Notes: generated from the letters alone by a model not told the origin. A stretch of DNA of 43,713 nucleotides from Microbacteriaceae bacterium (GCA_019639055.1 JAHBSP010000012.1:1-43713), one strand, 5' to 3'; shown: positions 24,579 to 33,140, numbered from the stretch's first letter. Program-made: numbers and translations.

Positions 24579-25701
24579 AGTTTCGGTAATCGTTGTTGCG
24601 GCTGGAAGCGGCAGCAGACTAGGGCAGAGCGTTCCTAAAGCGTTTGTATCCCTAGGTACTAAAACGATTCTTGACCGTGCCATAGAAACCATCCAGCGCA
24701 TCCCTCACCTTTCAGAGGTAGTTATTGTCGTTCCTGCTGAAAATGTGGATGATGTTTCTGAACACTATCAAGATTTTAAAATTATTTCGGGTGGCTTAGA
24801 GCGACAGGATTCAGTTGCTGCCGGTATCGAAGCGCTTAGTGAATGTGATTTTATTTTGGTTCATGATGCTGCTAGGCCGCTCACCCCACTTGCGCAGTTT
24901 GAGCGGGTAGTTTCTGCGCTTATTGCCGGTGCTGAAGCGGTGGTTCCGGGTATAGCAATAGATGACACGATCAAGAAGATTGCTACTACCGGAGAAATTT
25001 CACTCACGGTTGAGCGTGACGGTCTAGTGCGGGTGCAAACACCACAAGGTTTCAAAGCTGACATTCTCAAGAATGCTTATGCAACTGCAGAGCAGTATTA
25101 CACCGATGATGCAGGTTTAGTTCAGAATTCTGGTGTGCGCGTTGAACTGGTTATGGGAAGTCGCGACGCCTTCAAAATCACTACCAGTGACGATCTGCAG
25201 CGAGCTATTGCGCTTTCTGCACCCATTGCCGGCCCGATTCGAGTCGGCACCGGTGCTGATGTGCATGCAAAATCAGATGGCGGTGTGCTCCAGCTCGGAT
25301 GCTTGGAGTGGCCGGGTGAACCTGCACTAAATGGACATTCCGACGGGGATGCGCTGTCACACGCAATTTGTGACGCACTACTTTCCGCGGCCGGACTGGG
25401 CGACATTGGGGCAGTCTTTGGTGTCGATGACTCTGAATACAAGGGTGCTTCAGGGGAAAGGTTCCTCACCGAAACAATTGCACTTTTGACGCTTAGAGGC
25501 TGGAAACCACTAAGCGTTTCTGCCGAAGTTATTGCTAATTCTCCTCGGGTTGCTCCCAGGAGAGCCGAGATTGAACAACGGCTAAGCGATTTACTCAAAG
25601 TGCCGGTAACTATCTCTGGAACTACAAGCGATGGGCTAGGAATCACCGGAAACGGTGAAGGAATTGCCGCAGTTGCTAGCGCGATAATCACCTCAAATTA
25701 G
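24568..25701 (+). CDS. ispDF: Bifunctional IspD-IspF, isoprenoid synthesis
   Basis: About 377 residues. The IspD half (about 1-225) has the CTP-binding loop [11 protein letters not shown] and VHDAARPL, and makes CDP-methylerythritol. The IspF half (about 228-377) has [28 protein letters not shown] and the [10 protein letters not shown] zinc/substrate region, and makes methylerythritol cyclodiphosphate. Separate enzymes are common, and fusions are known in several lineages. The frame opens at 24511, but the start is probably TTG 24568 ([10 protein letters not shown]), 11 bases inside carD, since earlier codons give a non-homologous basic leader. It is coupled to carD. Confidence 0.93.
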   Translation: MHPKVSVIVVAAGSGSRLGQSVPKAFVSLGTKTILDRAIETIQRIPHLSEVVIVVPAENVDDVSEHYQDFKIISGGLERQDSVAAGIEALSECDFILVHDAARPLTPLAQFERVVSALIAGAEAVVPGIAIDDTIKKIATTGEISLTVERDGLVRVQTPQGFKADILKNAYATAEQYYTDDAGLVQNSGVRVELVMGSRDAFKITTSDDLQRAIALSAPIAGPIRVGTGADVHAKSDGGVLQLGCLEWPGEPALNGHSDGDALSHAICDALLSAAGLGDIGAVFGVDDSEYKGASGERFLTETIALLTLRGWKPLSVSAEVIANSPRVAPRRAEIEQRLSDLLKVPVTISGTTSDGLGITGNGEGIAAVASAIITSN

Positions 25702-25713
25702 CGTTTTCGCAGT

Positions 25714-25719
25714 TAGGCT
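25714..25719 (+). promoter_or_regulatory. -10 hexamer, leaderless cysS
   Basis: TAGGCT followed by seven bases and GTG 25727, with no Shine-Dalgarno. It would give cysS its own start site inside the carD-rlmB unit. Confidence 0.5.
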
Positions 25720-25726
25720 TTGAAAC

Positions 25727-27148
25727 GTGGCAATACATATTCACGATTCTGCAAGAGGCGAGTTGGTTCCGTTCCAACCGCTAGTTTCTGGCGTGGTTTC
25801 GATGTATGTATGTGGTCCAACGGTGCAGGGAGTGCCACACGTTGGTCATCTTCGCTCTGCCCTTGTTTATGATCTTTGGCGACGCTGGTTCGAGTTTTCC
25901 GGATTCAAAGTCACCATAGTGAGAAATGTCACAGATATTGATGACAAAATTCTTGAAAAGGCAGCTTCAGAAACTGAATCTGGTAATTCGATCACTTGGC
26001 GCGAGGTTGCCTATAAGTATGAGCGTGAGTTTGACCGCGCATACGACAGTTTGGGTCTGCAGGCGGTAAATCTAGCCCCACGCGCTACCGAGTCAATATC
26101 GGAAATGATTGTGCTAATTGCCAAACTCATTGAGCGCGGACATGCATATCAGGCAACAGATGGAAGTGCAGACGTTTACTTCGACACCGCCAGTTTCCCA
26201 GAATACGGTCAACTTACTCGCCAAAAACTAGCCGATATGGCAGATGCGGAGGATGCGGATCCGCGCGGCAAAAAAGATCCGCGTGACTTTACGCTTTGGA
26301 AGTCGCACAAGGCATCCGAACCTGCAGATGCTGCTTGGGATTCACCCTGGGGTAGGGGCAGGCCGGGTTGGCATATTGAATGCTCGGCAATGTCCACCAG
26401 ATTCCTAGGGGAGCAGTTTGATATCCACGGCGGTGGACTGGACTTGAGATTCCCGCACCATGAGAATGAGCTGGCGCAGTCAACAGCTGCCGGTTACCCC
26501 TTTGCCAACTATTGGATGCACAACGGGTTGGTAAATGTCGCATCCCAGAAGATGAGCAAGTCGCTAAACAATTTCGTGCTTGCCACCGATTTTCTGAACA
26601 AGAGTGACAGACTAGTGCTTCGTTACTTCCTCTCCTCGGCGCACTACCGTTCCGTTTTGGAACTCTCCGATGCTCTGGTAGCCGAAAGTGCATCCGCGTT
26701 TTCTAGAGTCACAGGATTTCTGCTTCGCGCATCCCGCAAATTGGGGCTAACTCAACTCCCTGAGCCTGGGTCATTCAACGACCTGCCTGAATCGTTCATT
26801 GCAGCGATGAATGACGACCTATCCGTGCCTGAAGCAATCGCTGTGATTCACGAAACCGTGCGTTTAGGCAATACAGCACTGGATTCTGGTGATACTGAAA
26901 CTGTTTCCAGCAATCTGAAATTTGTGATCACTATGCTTGAAGTGCTCGGATTGAATCCTGCAAATGAAAAAAGCGAGGGTCAGGCAGAGAGTGCCTTAGA
27001 TCACCTAGTGAAGCAGTTAATTTCAGAGCGAAATCAGGCTAGAGCATCGAAAGACTTTGCACGTTCTGACGAGATTAGAAGCCAGCTAGCCGATGCAGGA
27101 ATCGCCTTAGAAGATTCCGGCACCGAAACAACATGGAGTTTTAAATGA
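25727..27148 (+). CDS. cysS: Cysteinyl-tRNA synthetase
   Basis: A 473-residue class I synthetase: MYVCGPTVQGVPHVGHLRSAL (zinc Cys and HIGH motif), WHIECSAM, GGLDLRFPHHENELAQ (zinc His) and QKMSKSLNNF (KMSKS). It charges tRNA-Cys. The normal order behind ispDF and before rlmB confirms it is cysS and not the mycothiol ligase MshC. The stop overlaps the rlmB ATG by four bases. Confidence 0.97.
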   Translation: MAIHIHDSARGELVPFQPLVSGVVSMYVCGPTVQGVPHVGHLRSALVYDLWRRWFEFSGFKVTIVRNVTDIDDKILEKAASETESGNSITWREVAYKYEREFDRAYDSLGLQAVNLAPRATESISEMIVLIAKLIERGHAYQATDGSADVYFDTASFPEYGQLTRQKLADMADAEDADPRGKKDPRDFTLWKSHKASEPADAAWDSPWGRGRPGWHIECSAMSTRFLGEQFDIHGGGLDLRFPHHENELAQSTAAGYPFANYWMHNGLVNVASQKMSKSLNNFVLATDFLNKSDRLVLRYFLSSAHYRSVLELSDALVAESASAFSRVTGFLLRASRKLGLTQLPEPGSFNDLPESFIAAMNDDLSVPEAIAVIHETVRLGNTALDSGDTETVSSNLKFVITMLEVLGLNPANEKSEGQAESALDHLVKQLISERNQARASKDFARSDEIRSQLADAGIALEDSGTETTWSFK

Positions 27149-28209
27149 AAGGTCAACCCAAGCAACGTCCAGGGGTGGGTAAAGCTAAGACACGCGTTGG
27201 TAAGCAGGTAGGTTCCGGAGGTCAGGGTCGTCAGGCTCTTGAAGGTAAGGGGCCAACCCCTAAAGCTGAGGATCGCCCATACCACGTTGCCTTCAAGAAG
27301 AAGCAACTGAAGGAGCGCTCTCAGGCCAAGCAGGAAGCCCGCGAGAAAAGCCGTGCCGGTCGCTTGGCATCATTTAGCGAAGACGGTGTTTCAAGCAATC
27401 GCAAGCGAACAGTAAAACCAATTAGTGGTAAGTCGTCCAAGCCTGGCGTTGATACCCCAGAAATGATGGGCGGACGCAACTCAGTCGTTGAAGCACTTCG
27501 CGCAGAAATTCCAGTAATCGCACTTTATATTGCTCGAGGAATTGAGACCGATGAGCGGGTCAAGGAGATACTCGACACTGCGAATGCTCGCGGGATTTCC
27601 ATTCTGGAAGTAACCAGGGTAGAACTTGATCGCCTCTGTGGGCGTGACGCCGTGCATCAGGGAGTGGCACTAAAAGTTCCACCATACGTTTACGCGCACC
27701 CGGATGATCTGCTTGCACTCGCCAAACGAAAAGGCAAGACCCCGCTTTTTGTCGCGCTAGATTCAGTCACAGACCCAAGAAACCTTGGCGCTATTGTTCG
27801 TTCTGCCGCAGCTTTCGGAGCACAGGGCGTAATCATCCCTCAGCGCAGAAGTGCAGGGATGACCGCATCCGCTTGGAAAACTAGCGCCGGAGCAGCAACA
27901 AGAGTTCCGGTTGCTATGTCTTCCAATCTCAACAACACTGTGAAGTCGATGCAAAAGCAGGGAGTTTTTGTTATCGGGCTTGACGGTGACGGAGATGTGA
28001 ATCTACCTGAGCTCGAGCTTGCCACCAGCCCGCTAATGATTATTGTCGGTAGCGAAGGCAAGGGGCTTTCCCGGCTGGTTAGAGAATCCTGCGACGCAAT
28101 AGTCTCGATCCCGATTGATAAAGCAACCGAGTCACTGAACGCGGCGGTGGCGACCAGTGTTGCGCTTTACCAAGTGGCAACTATGCGAAAGTCATCCTCT
28201 AGCAAGTAA
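27145..28209 (+). CDS. rlmB: 23S rRNA 2'-O-methyltransferase RlmB
   Basis: A 354-residue protein. The first roughly 105 residues are a Lys/Arg/Gly-rich disordered extension. Then come an RNA substrate-binding domain (GGRNSVVEALRAEIPV) and a SPOUT domain with all three TrmH motifs: DPRNLGAIVRSA, IVGSEGKGLSRL and SIPIDKATESLNAAVA. It methylates a guanosine of 23S rRNA using SAM. ATG 27145 overlaps cysS (ATGA). Convergent with the ABC ATPase gene; no strong terminator is seen between them. Confidence 0.93.
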   Translation: MKGQPKQRPGVGKAKTRVGKQVGSGGQGRQALEGKGPTPKAEDRPYHVAFKKKQLKERSQAKQEAREKSRAGRLASFSEDGVSSNRKRTVKPISGKSSKPGVDTPEMMGGRNSVVEALRAEIPVIALYIARGIETDERVKEILDTANARGISILEVTRVELDRLCGRDAVHQGVALKVPPYVYAHPDDLLALAKRKGKTPLFVALDSVTDPRNLGAIVRSAAAFGAQGVIIPQRRSAGMTASAWKTSAGAATRVPVAMSSNLNNTVKSMQKQGVFVIGLDGDGDVNLPELELATSPLMIIVGSEGKGLSRLVRESCDAIVSIPIDKATESLNAAVATSVALYQVATMRKSSSSK

Positions 28210-28246
28210 CTAACAGTTCTCCAAAGTTCGCCGAGGTATTAGCGCT

Positions 28247-29308
28247 TTAAAGTCTTTGCTCAGTCTCGGCATTGAACAGGTGAATGTGTTCCAGATTTAT
28301 GGAAGCTTTCACCCTGTCTCCGGCTTTTGGATGCTTACGACCGTCCACCCTTATCGTTAGTTCGCGAGGATTGTCACCAACGGTTGAAGCATAAATATAT
28401 GCATCTGCACCGAGTTCTTCGACATAATCAATCTGGATCTCTTCGCCCTCACCAGATTCGCTCAAAGTGACATCCTCTGGTCGAAAACCAATAACCAGTT
28501 TCGCTTTACCCAGATTCTCTTTCTGTGATGCGCTCAGCGGAATTCTCTGGGAACCAAACTTTGGCGCATCCACTTCGAAAATATTCATTGCAGGGGATCC
28601 GATAAAGCCAGCGACGAAAATATTTTGTGGAGTTTCGTAAAGCTCACTAGGGGTGCCAACCTGCTGCAAGATACCTTCTTTCAGCACCGCAATCCGGTCA
28701 CCCATTGTTAGCGCCTCAATCTGGTCGTGAGTAACGTATACGGTTGTTGTTCCTAGCCTGCGCTGAAGGGCTGCGATTTGGGTGCGGGTTTGCGCTCGCA
28801 GTTTCGCGTCAAGGTTCGAGAGCGGTTCATCCATGAGGAACACTTTGGGGGAGCGCACAATTGCACGGCCCATAGCAACTCGCTGCCGCTGTCCACCGGA
28901 AAGCGCTTTTGGCTTGCGGTCAAGCAACTCCTCTAAATCTAGAAGCTTTGCGGCCTCAAGAACCCTGGCTTCACGTTCTTCCTTAGCCACCCCAGCAATT
29001 TTCAGAGCAAAGCCCATATTTTCAGCCACACTCATGTGTGGGTAGAGGGCATAGTTTTGGAAAACCATAGCGATGTCACGATCTTTTGGAGCAACGTTAG
29101 TCACGTCTTCACCGTCGATTAGTATCTGACCATGGTCAACTTCTTCTAAACCCGCAAGCATTCTTAGACTCGTTGATTTTCCGCACCCTGACGGACCAAC
29201 GAGCACCAAAAACTCACCGTCTTCAATATGAAGATCTAGAGAATTGACTGCAGGTTTCTTATTGCCAGGAAAAATTCTGGTCGCTTGTTTAAATGTCACC
29301 GATGACAT
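28247..29308 (-). CDS. MsiK/MalK-type sugar ABC transporter ATPase
   Basis: About 353 residues: Walker [10 protein letters not shown], the Q-loop in MVFQNYALYPHMSV, signature LSGGQRQRVAMGRA, Walker B VFLMDEPLSNLDAKLR, then a TOBE/regulatory C-terminal domain (GFRPEDVTL). This is the MalK/UgpC/MsiK class. No permease or binding-protein gene is nearby, so it may act as a shared ATPase for several sugar transporters, as MsiK does in Streptomyces. The frame is open to 29374, but ATG 29308 has AAGGAG six bases upstream and starts the conserved region, so it is chosen. Confidence 0.92.
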   Translation of the reverse strand: MSSVTFKQATRIFPGNKKPAVNSLDLHIEDGEFLVLVGPSGCGKSTSLRMLAGLEEVDHGQILIDGEDVTNVAPKDRDIAMVFQNYALYPHMSVAENMGFALKIAGVAKEEREARVLEAAKLLDLEELLDRKPKALSGGQRQRVAMGRAIVRSPKVFLMDEPLSNLDAKLRAQTRTQIAALQRRLGTTTVYVTHDQIEALTMGDRIAVLKEGILQQVGTPSELYETPQNIFVAGFIGSPAMNIFEVDAPKFGSQRIPLSASQKENLGKAKLVIGFRPEDVTLSESGEGEEIQIDYVEELGADAYIYASTVGDNPRELTIRVDGRKHPKAGDRVKASINLEHIHLFNAETEQRL

Positions 29309-29321
29309 GTTTTCTCCTTCA

Positions 29322-29339
29322 CCGGCAGGCACGTGCCGG
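29322..29339 (-). promoter_or_regulatory. Leader hairpin of the MsiK-like gene
   Basis: CCGGCA (29322-29327), a six-base loop and TGCCGG (29334-29339). It contains a perfect palindrome, GGCACGTGCC (29328-29337). It ends just upstream of the AAGGAG site on the minus strand, so it may be an operator or an RNA structure affecting translation. Confidence 0.45.
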
Positions 29340-29384
29340 ACGATCCGTTGTGAAGAATGATGGAATCCCATCACCTGCTTTCAA

Positions 29385-29413
29385 AGTATCACAGTATGGG
29401 CGTAGTCTTACAA
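29385..29413 (-). promoter_or_regulatory. Promoter of the MsiK-like gene
   Basis: On the minus strand TTGTAA (29413-29408), a 17-base spacer and GATACT (29390-29385). The transcript leader would be about 70 bases and include the hairpin at 29322-29339. Confidence 0.5.
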
Positions 29414-29502
29414 ACAGGAGCATCACTTTGTGAGGTGCTTTTCAGAATTCCTAAGTATTATGGGGAAGTTGTCGATTTAGAAAGATAGAGGCTAAAACGT
29501 AG

Positions 29503-30390
29503 ATGAACGCTTCCTCTGGCCAGAAAATGACCAAGAACGAAAAGCGCGATGCCGCTAGAGCAATGGCTCGCGAAATGCGCGAAAAGCAACTTAAAGCTGA
29601 GAAGCGCAACAAGGTTTTACTTTTTGGTGGTTCAGCAGTTGTTGCAATCGCTCTTGTTGTTGGAATTATCGCTTTAGTAATTGGTTCTGTTCCAACCCCT
29701 GGCCCACGCCCGGCAAATATGGACAGCAACGGTGTTGCTATTAGTCAAGGTTTTGTTGTTGACCGTGCCCCTGCTGGTGAAGTCGACTACGCAGGTACAC
29801 CTATTACCGCAGACCCCGAGGGGCCGGTGCTACTACAGGTTTGGGTCGATTACATGTGCCCTTGGTGTGGAATCTTCGAATCTACCAACCGTGCACAAAT
29901 TGCCGAATGGGTCGAGAAAGGTGCAGTAAAGGTAGTCTTCTATCCAGTATCCATACTTGACACTGCTTCTCAAGGTTCAAAGTATTCCACGAGGGCAGCC
30001 AATGCGGCTGTGGCTGTGGCAACTTACTCTCCTGACCAGTTCTGGGATTTTCATAACCTACTGTTTGAAAAACAGCCGGATGAAGCTACTAGAGGTTTAT
30101 CAAACGATGAGATCAAGGATTTAGCCCAACTTGCCAAGGTTGAAAACTTCGATAAAATTTCTGAAGCAATTGACACCCTAGAGTTCGAGTACTGGATCAG
30201 TAACCAGAGTAAAGAGCTTAACAAGTACAACCCGAGGATTATGGGTGATGATGCTGTAGTTATCCCTGGCACTACCGATGCTTACTTTATCGGTACCCCA
30301 ACAGTGGTTATCAACGGTGTCAAGTGGGAAGGCTCCCCTCAGGATCCTTCCGCGCTAGCTGCAGCAGTTTTGGCAGCCGCAGCCAAATAA
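29503..30390 (+). CDS. DsbA-like membrane-anchored thiol oxidoreductase
   Basis: A 295-residue protein: a basic cytoplasmic N terminus (1-37, heavy in Lys/Arg/Glu), one membrane helix (about 38-62), then an exported thioredoxin-fold domain of the DsbA/Thioredoxin_4 type. The active site is CPWC at 119-122, and GTPTVVI near the C terminus supplies the cis-proline. It probably oxidises or isomerises disulfides of exported proteins. No VKOR-type partner is in the window. The start has only a weak GAGG about 16 bases upstream. A terminator follows. Confidence 0.9.
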   Translation: MNASSGQKMTKNEKRDAARAMAREMREKQLKAEKRNKVLLFGGSAVVAIALVVGIIALVIGSVPTPGPRPANMDSNGVAISQGFVVDRAPAGEVDYAGTPITADPEGPVLLQVWVDYMCPWCGIFESTNRAQIAEWVEKGAVKVVFYPVSILDTASQGSKYSTRAANAAVAVATYSPDQFWDFHNLLFEKQPDEATRGLSNDEIKDLAQLAKVENFDKISEAIDTLEFEYWISNQSKELNKYNPRIMGDDAVVIPGTTDAYFIGTPTVVINGVKWEGSPQDPSALAAAVLAAAAK

Positions 30391-30401
30391 TCTAAAAGCA
30401 T

Positions 30402-30443
30402 CACTGGAATCAAATACAATTTTGGTTCCAGTGGAGCCTTTTG
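30402..30443 (+). terminator. Terminator after the DsbA-like gene
   Basis: CACTGGAA (30402-30409) pairs with TTCCAGTG (30426-30433), with further internal A/T pairs, followed by CCTTTTG. It separates the gene from the tRNA-Thr promoter (TAGAAT at 30451-30456). Confidence 0.65.
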
Positions 30444-30468
30444 TATTCGCTAGAATATAGAAGGTCCT

Positions 30469-30545
30469 GCCTCCTTAGCTCAGTTGGCCAGAGCACCGCT
30501 CTTGTAAAGCGGGGGTCGTCGGTTCGAATCCGACAGGGGGCTCCA
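30469..30545 (+). tRNA. tRNA-Thr (TGT)
   Basis: Cloverleaf with acceptor GCCTCCT / AGGGGGC, D-arm GCTCAGTTGGCCAGAGC, anticodon stem CCGCT / AGCGG with loop CTTGTAA (anticodon TGT), T-arm GTCGG-TTCGAAT-CCGAC and discriminator T. CCA is encoded at 30543-30545, unlike in the tRNA-Lys of this window. A T discriminator is less usual. Confidence 0.95.
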
Positions 30546-30549
30546 AATA

Positions 30550-30951
30550 TTATTCAGGTTTGAACTGTAGCGCTACTGAGTTCATGCAGTAGCGGTCACC
30601 TGTTGGTGTTTCCGGAGCATCGTCGAATACGTGACCTAAGTGTGAACCGCAATTGGCGCATCGTACTTCGGTGCGTGGACGACCTGGAATGCTACGGTCT
30701 TCAGAAAGCACGACTGAGTCATCTTCCAGTGTTTCGTAGAAGCTAGGCCAGCCACAGTGTGCCTCAAATTTTGTTTCACTTTCAAATAGCGGATGACCAC
30801 ACGCCTTGCAGGAATACTGTCCGGCTCTTTCCTCGTCCAGCAGATCTCCACTAAACGGTGCTTCTGTTGCTGCCTCGCGAAGAACTGCGTATTCAAATGG
30901 TGTTAGCTGCCTAGCCCATTCGCTGTTACTCTTTTTTTCTGGGAATTCCAT
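30550..30951 (-). CDS. msrB: Methionine-(R)-sulfoxide reductase MsrB
   Basis: A 133-residue enzyme from ATG 30951 (GGAGG five bases upstream; the frame's further extension to 31020 is not conserved sequence). Zinc is held by two CxxC pairs, SCKACG (C48, C51) and RCANCG (C98, C101). The catalytic Cys is C122 in GDRYCMNSVAL. It reduces oxidised methionine with thioredoxin. A resolving Cys is probably C66 in HCGWPSF. It is divergent from the DUF3263 gene. Confidence 0.96.
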   Translation of the reverse strand: MEFPEKKSNSEWARQLTPFEYAVLREAATEAPFSGDLLDEERAGQYSCKACGHPLFESETKFEAHCGWPSFYETLEDDSVVLSEDRSIPGRPRTEVRCANCGSHLGHVFDDAPETPTGDRYCMNSVALQFKPE

Positions 30952-30992
30952 GTTTCCTCCGTGTTTTGCGATTCTGTGTCTGTGGCTGCAAT

Positions 30993-30998
30993 TACTGT
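30993..30998 (+). promoter_or_regulatory. -10 hexamer, leaderless DUF3263 gene
   Basis: TACTGT followed by six bases (AAAAGT) and ATG 31005. Confidence 0.55.
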
Positions 30999-31004
30999 AA
31001 AAGT

Positions 31005-31307
31005 ATGGACAGTAATTCAACTCTAAACCTTAACGAACCTGCTGTGTCAGATTCACAGCAAGCTGAAAAGTTGAGCGAATTAGAGGCGAAGATTATGCAG
31101 TTTGAATCACGTTCCTATCCTTCCGAATTGGTCAAAGAATCGTTGATTTTTCGGAATTTTGGATTCGCTCCGCAACGCTATTACAGCATCCTGTCCTCTT
31201 TAATTGAGACAGAAGCGGCTATAGAGCAATTTCCAGTATTAGTAAAAAGTTTGCGACGCCTGCAATCTCAGCGTACTTTCAGCCGTAACAGCCTGTTTAG
31301 AGGTTAA
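31005..31307 (+). CDS. DUF3263 family protein
   Basis: A 100-residue protein whose C-terminal part matches DUF3263: KESLIFRNFGFAPQRYYSILSSLIE, then FPVLVKSLRRLQSQRTFSR. It is basic and helical, and the region looks like a small helix-turn-helix, so it may bind DNA. The frame is open to 30966, but the Cys-rich upstream residues are not family-like, and ATG 31005 is exactly six bases after TACTGT. In mycobacteria a DUF3263 gene also precedes the LytR_C (VirR-type) gene. Confidence 0.82.
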   Translation: MDSNSTLNLNEPAVSDSQQAEKLSELEAKIMQFESRSYPSELVKESLIFRNFGFAPQRYYSILSSLIETEAAIEQFPVLVKSLRRLQSQRTFSRNSLFRG

Positions 31308-31315
31308 GGCACTGG

Positions 31316-31321
31316 TATTCT
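31316..31321 (+). promoter_or_regulatory. -10 hexamer, gene at 31328
   Basis: TATTCT followed by six bases (TGAAGG) and ATG 31328. GAAGG directly before ATG is too close for a normal ribosome site. Confidence 0.5.
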
Positions 31322-31327
31322 TGAAGG

Positions 31328-31927
31328 ATGCCAAAAGTTGAATTTCCTGAGGATAGATTCAATATCGAATCTGCACCCAATGGCCGAGTCGGCGCACATC
31401 GCGCAACAAAGACTGGCTTCGCAAAATTCAAAGGACTCTTTTGGTCTGCACTTTCAGTGGTTGCAATAGTGGGAATAGGTGTAGGAGCACTTTGGCTACA
31501 AGATCAGGGAATTATTGAAGGAATTCCTATTGGTCCAGGTGAACAGACTCAAGAGCCTATTGAGCCAGAGGTTGTACTTCCAGATCCTATTCAGGGCAAG
31601 GGAATGATCAGAGTTCTTGATGCTGACCTTAGCCAGGAAGGCTTGGCTATCTCGGTTCGTGGTGCATTAATTGCGGCAGGCTGGAATGTTGTAACAATTT
31701 CCGATGCTGCAGAGGGCGGCTTTGAAAACACAGTAGTTTTTTACTCTGATGCAGATTATGAAGCAGAGGCATATGGTTTAGCTCAGGCATTAGGCGGAGT
31801 TCCTGTGCAATTCTCTGAAGCTTATCTGGGCATTCCACTCACCGCTGTCCTAGGCGCTGACTGGTTTGACGAACCAACTATTGACCCAAGTGTTGAAGTA
31901 ACACCCACTCCGACTGCAGAAACATAG
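31328..31927 (+). CDS. LytR C-terminal domain membrane protein
   Basis: A 199-residue protein: a cytoplasmic N terminus of about 35 residues, one membrane helix (about 36-58), a Pro/Glu-rich linker and an exported LytR_C domain (about 92-180; GMIRVLDADLSQEGLAISVRG, VVFYSDADYEAEAYGLAQAL). The tail is Thr/Pro-rich. The mycobacterial relative in the same context (VirR) affects envelope integrity and vesicle release. No LCP catalytic domain is attached, so it probably has a structural or scaffold role at the wall. Confidence 0.85.
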   Translation: MPKVEFPEDRFNIESAPNGRVGAHRATKTGFAKFKGLFWSALSVVAIVGIGVGALWLQDQGIIEGIPIGPGEQTQEPIEPEVVLPDPIQGKGMIRVLDADLSQEGLAISVRGALIAAGWNVVTISDAAEGGFENTVVFYSDADYEAEAYGLAQALGGVPVQFSEAYLGIPLTAVLGADWFDEPTIDPSVEVTPTPTAET

Positions 31928-31962
31928 AGCTCAATAAGCGACACTTCTTAGGTATAAGCAGG

Positions 31963-31968
31963 TATCTT
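31963..31968 (+). promoter_or_regulatory. -10 hexamer, gene at 31975
   Basis: TATCTT followed by six bases (ATTTTT) and ATG 31975, with no ribosome site. Confidence 0.55.
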
Positions 31969-31974
31969 ATTTTT

Positions 31975-33021
31975 ATGGGTTTTAGCCGTGGTTTTAAGCT
32001 TATAACTGGAGTAATTGTAAGTAGTTTCCTTATAAGTGGATGTTCGGCAATGCTTCCAGAAGAAAAGGAGCCAGGAACTACCTCTGCTTCACCAGAGCCA
32101 GCATATGTTTCTGATTGGCCAGGTATATCAAACTTGCAATACGCTCCTCTGACAGGTGTCGCTTTAGATCCTCAGGCTCTTTCAAGTTCCGCAATATCAG
32201 CAAAGGTTGATAATCATCCAAGCGCTCGGCCGCAATGGAATCTTTCCAAAGCCGATCTTGTTTGGGAAGAACTTGTTGAGGGTGGTCTAACAAGATATGT
32301 CCCTACTTGGCATTCAAATATCCCTGAAAAAATCGGCCCAGTTCGTTCAATCCGCCCAATGGATCCGGATATTATTTCACCTATCGGTGGGGTAGTAGCT
32401 TATTCTGGCGGTCAGCAAAAATATGTGCAAATGATGCAGCGCACCGTTGTGCAAAACGCGATTCATGGTTACAGCTCGCTGAGTAGCTACATTTTTCGTG
32501 ACAGAAGTAAACCTTCCCCGCACAACGTCCAGGTTTTAGCTAAAAAATTGATTGCAGAGAAATTTGCTACCGTTGCACCGCCAAAGAACCAGTTTGCTTT
32601 CGGTTTTGACCTCGAAGACGCTACTGCTTTTCAAAACGGCACGGTTGCTAACACCGTGAACTTGAAATATTCGAACGCAAGTCAACCTAGCTATCAGTAT
32701 GACTCCAGTACTCAAAAATATCTTAGGTTTCAGCTAGGAAAAGCTGATTTTGATGCTGAGGGTGTGCGACTTTCTGCCACAAACATCATCGTTCTGAGGG
32801 TGAGAATCTCCATAGACGGTCACGTGCCAAAAACTGAATTGATTGGTTCAGGTTCTGGTTATGTTTTCTCCGGAGGTAAGGCTATTGCTATTAATTGGTC
32901 TAAATCATCGATGAACGATCAAATTGTTCTTAAAGATGCTGACGGCCTGATTGTTAGACTCGCGCCAGGGACGACTTGGATTCATCCTGTACCAACAACT
33001 GGAACAGTAAGTTTTAGCTAA
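31975..33021 (+). CDS. DUF3048 (YerB-like) lipoprotein
   Basis: A 348-residue exported lipoprotein with lipobox FLISGC (acyl Cys23). The mature protein is a DUF3048 protein: SAKVDNHPSARPQWNLSKADLVWEELVEGGLTRY, PEKIGPVRSIRPMD, then a C-terminal domain with KDADGLIVRLAPGTTWIHPVP. The molecular role of the family is not established. Own leaderless-type promoter, monocistronic before groEL. Confidence 0.9.
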   Translation: MGFSRGFKLITGVIVSSFLISGCSAMLPEEKEPGTTSASPEPAYVSDWPGISNLQYAPLTGVALDPQALSSSAISAKVDNHPSARPQWNLSKADLVWEELVEGGLTRYVPTWHSNIPEKIGPVRSIRPMDPDIISPIGGVVAYSGGQQKYVQMMQRTVVQNAIHGYSSLSSYIFRDRSKPSPHNVQVLAKKLIAEKFATVAPPKNQFAFGFDLEDATAFQNGTVANTVNLKYSNASQPSYQYDSSTQKYLRFQLGKADFDAEGVRLSATNIIVLRVRISIDGHVPKTELIGSGSGYVFSGGKAIAINWSKSSMNDQIVLKDADGLIVRLAPGTTWIHPVPTTGTVSFS

Positions 33022-33028
33022 ATCCCAT

Positions 33029-33075
33029 AACTGTGAAGGCTAAACTTACGATTCTTCAGTTGTAAATTTTTCTTT
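33029..33075 (+). terminator. Possible weak terminator before groEL
   Basis: AACT-GT-GAAG (33029-33038) can pair with CTTC-AGTT (33054-33061) with a two-base bulge, followed by AAATTTTTCTTT. Confidence 0.4.
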
Positions 33076-33105
33076 AAAAAAGCAATTTAGCTGTAAGCGT
33101 TCAGG

Positions 33106-33132
33106 CTTGCACTCTCAGCCGGAGAGTGCCAA
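33106..33132 (+). promoter_or_regulatory. CIRCE element 1 (HrcA operator)
   Basis: CTTGCACTC, nine bases and GAGTGCCAA. It matches the TTAGCACTC-N9-GAGTGCTAA consensus with few mismatches and is the distal of two copies before groEL. Confidence 0.85.
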
Positions 33133-33140
33133 ACTAGTTA

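Noticed and set aside
29309..29374. N-terminal extension of the MsiK-like ATPase to 29374
   Set aside because: The added residues are not family-like, cover the leader hairpin, and ATG 29308 has a strong ribosome site.
30952..31020. Longer MsrB starting at 31020
   Set aside because: The Cys/His-rich extension overlaps the divergent promoter region, and GGAGG precedes ATG 30951.
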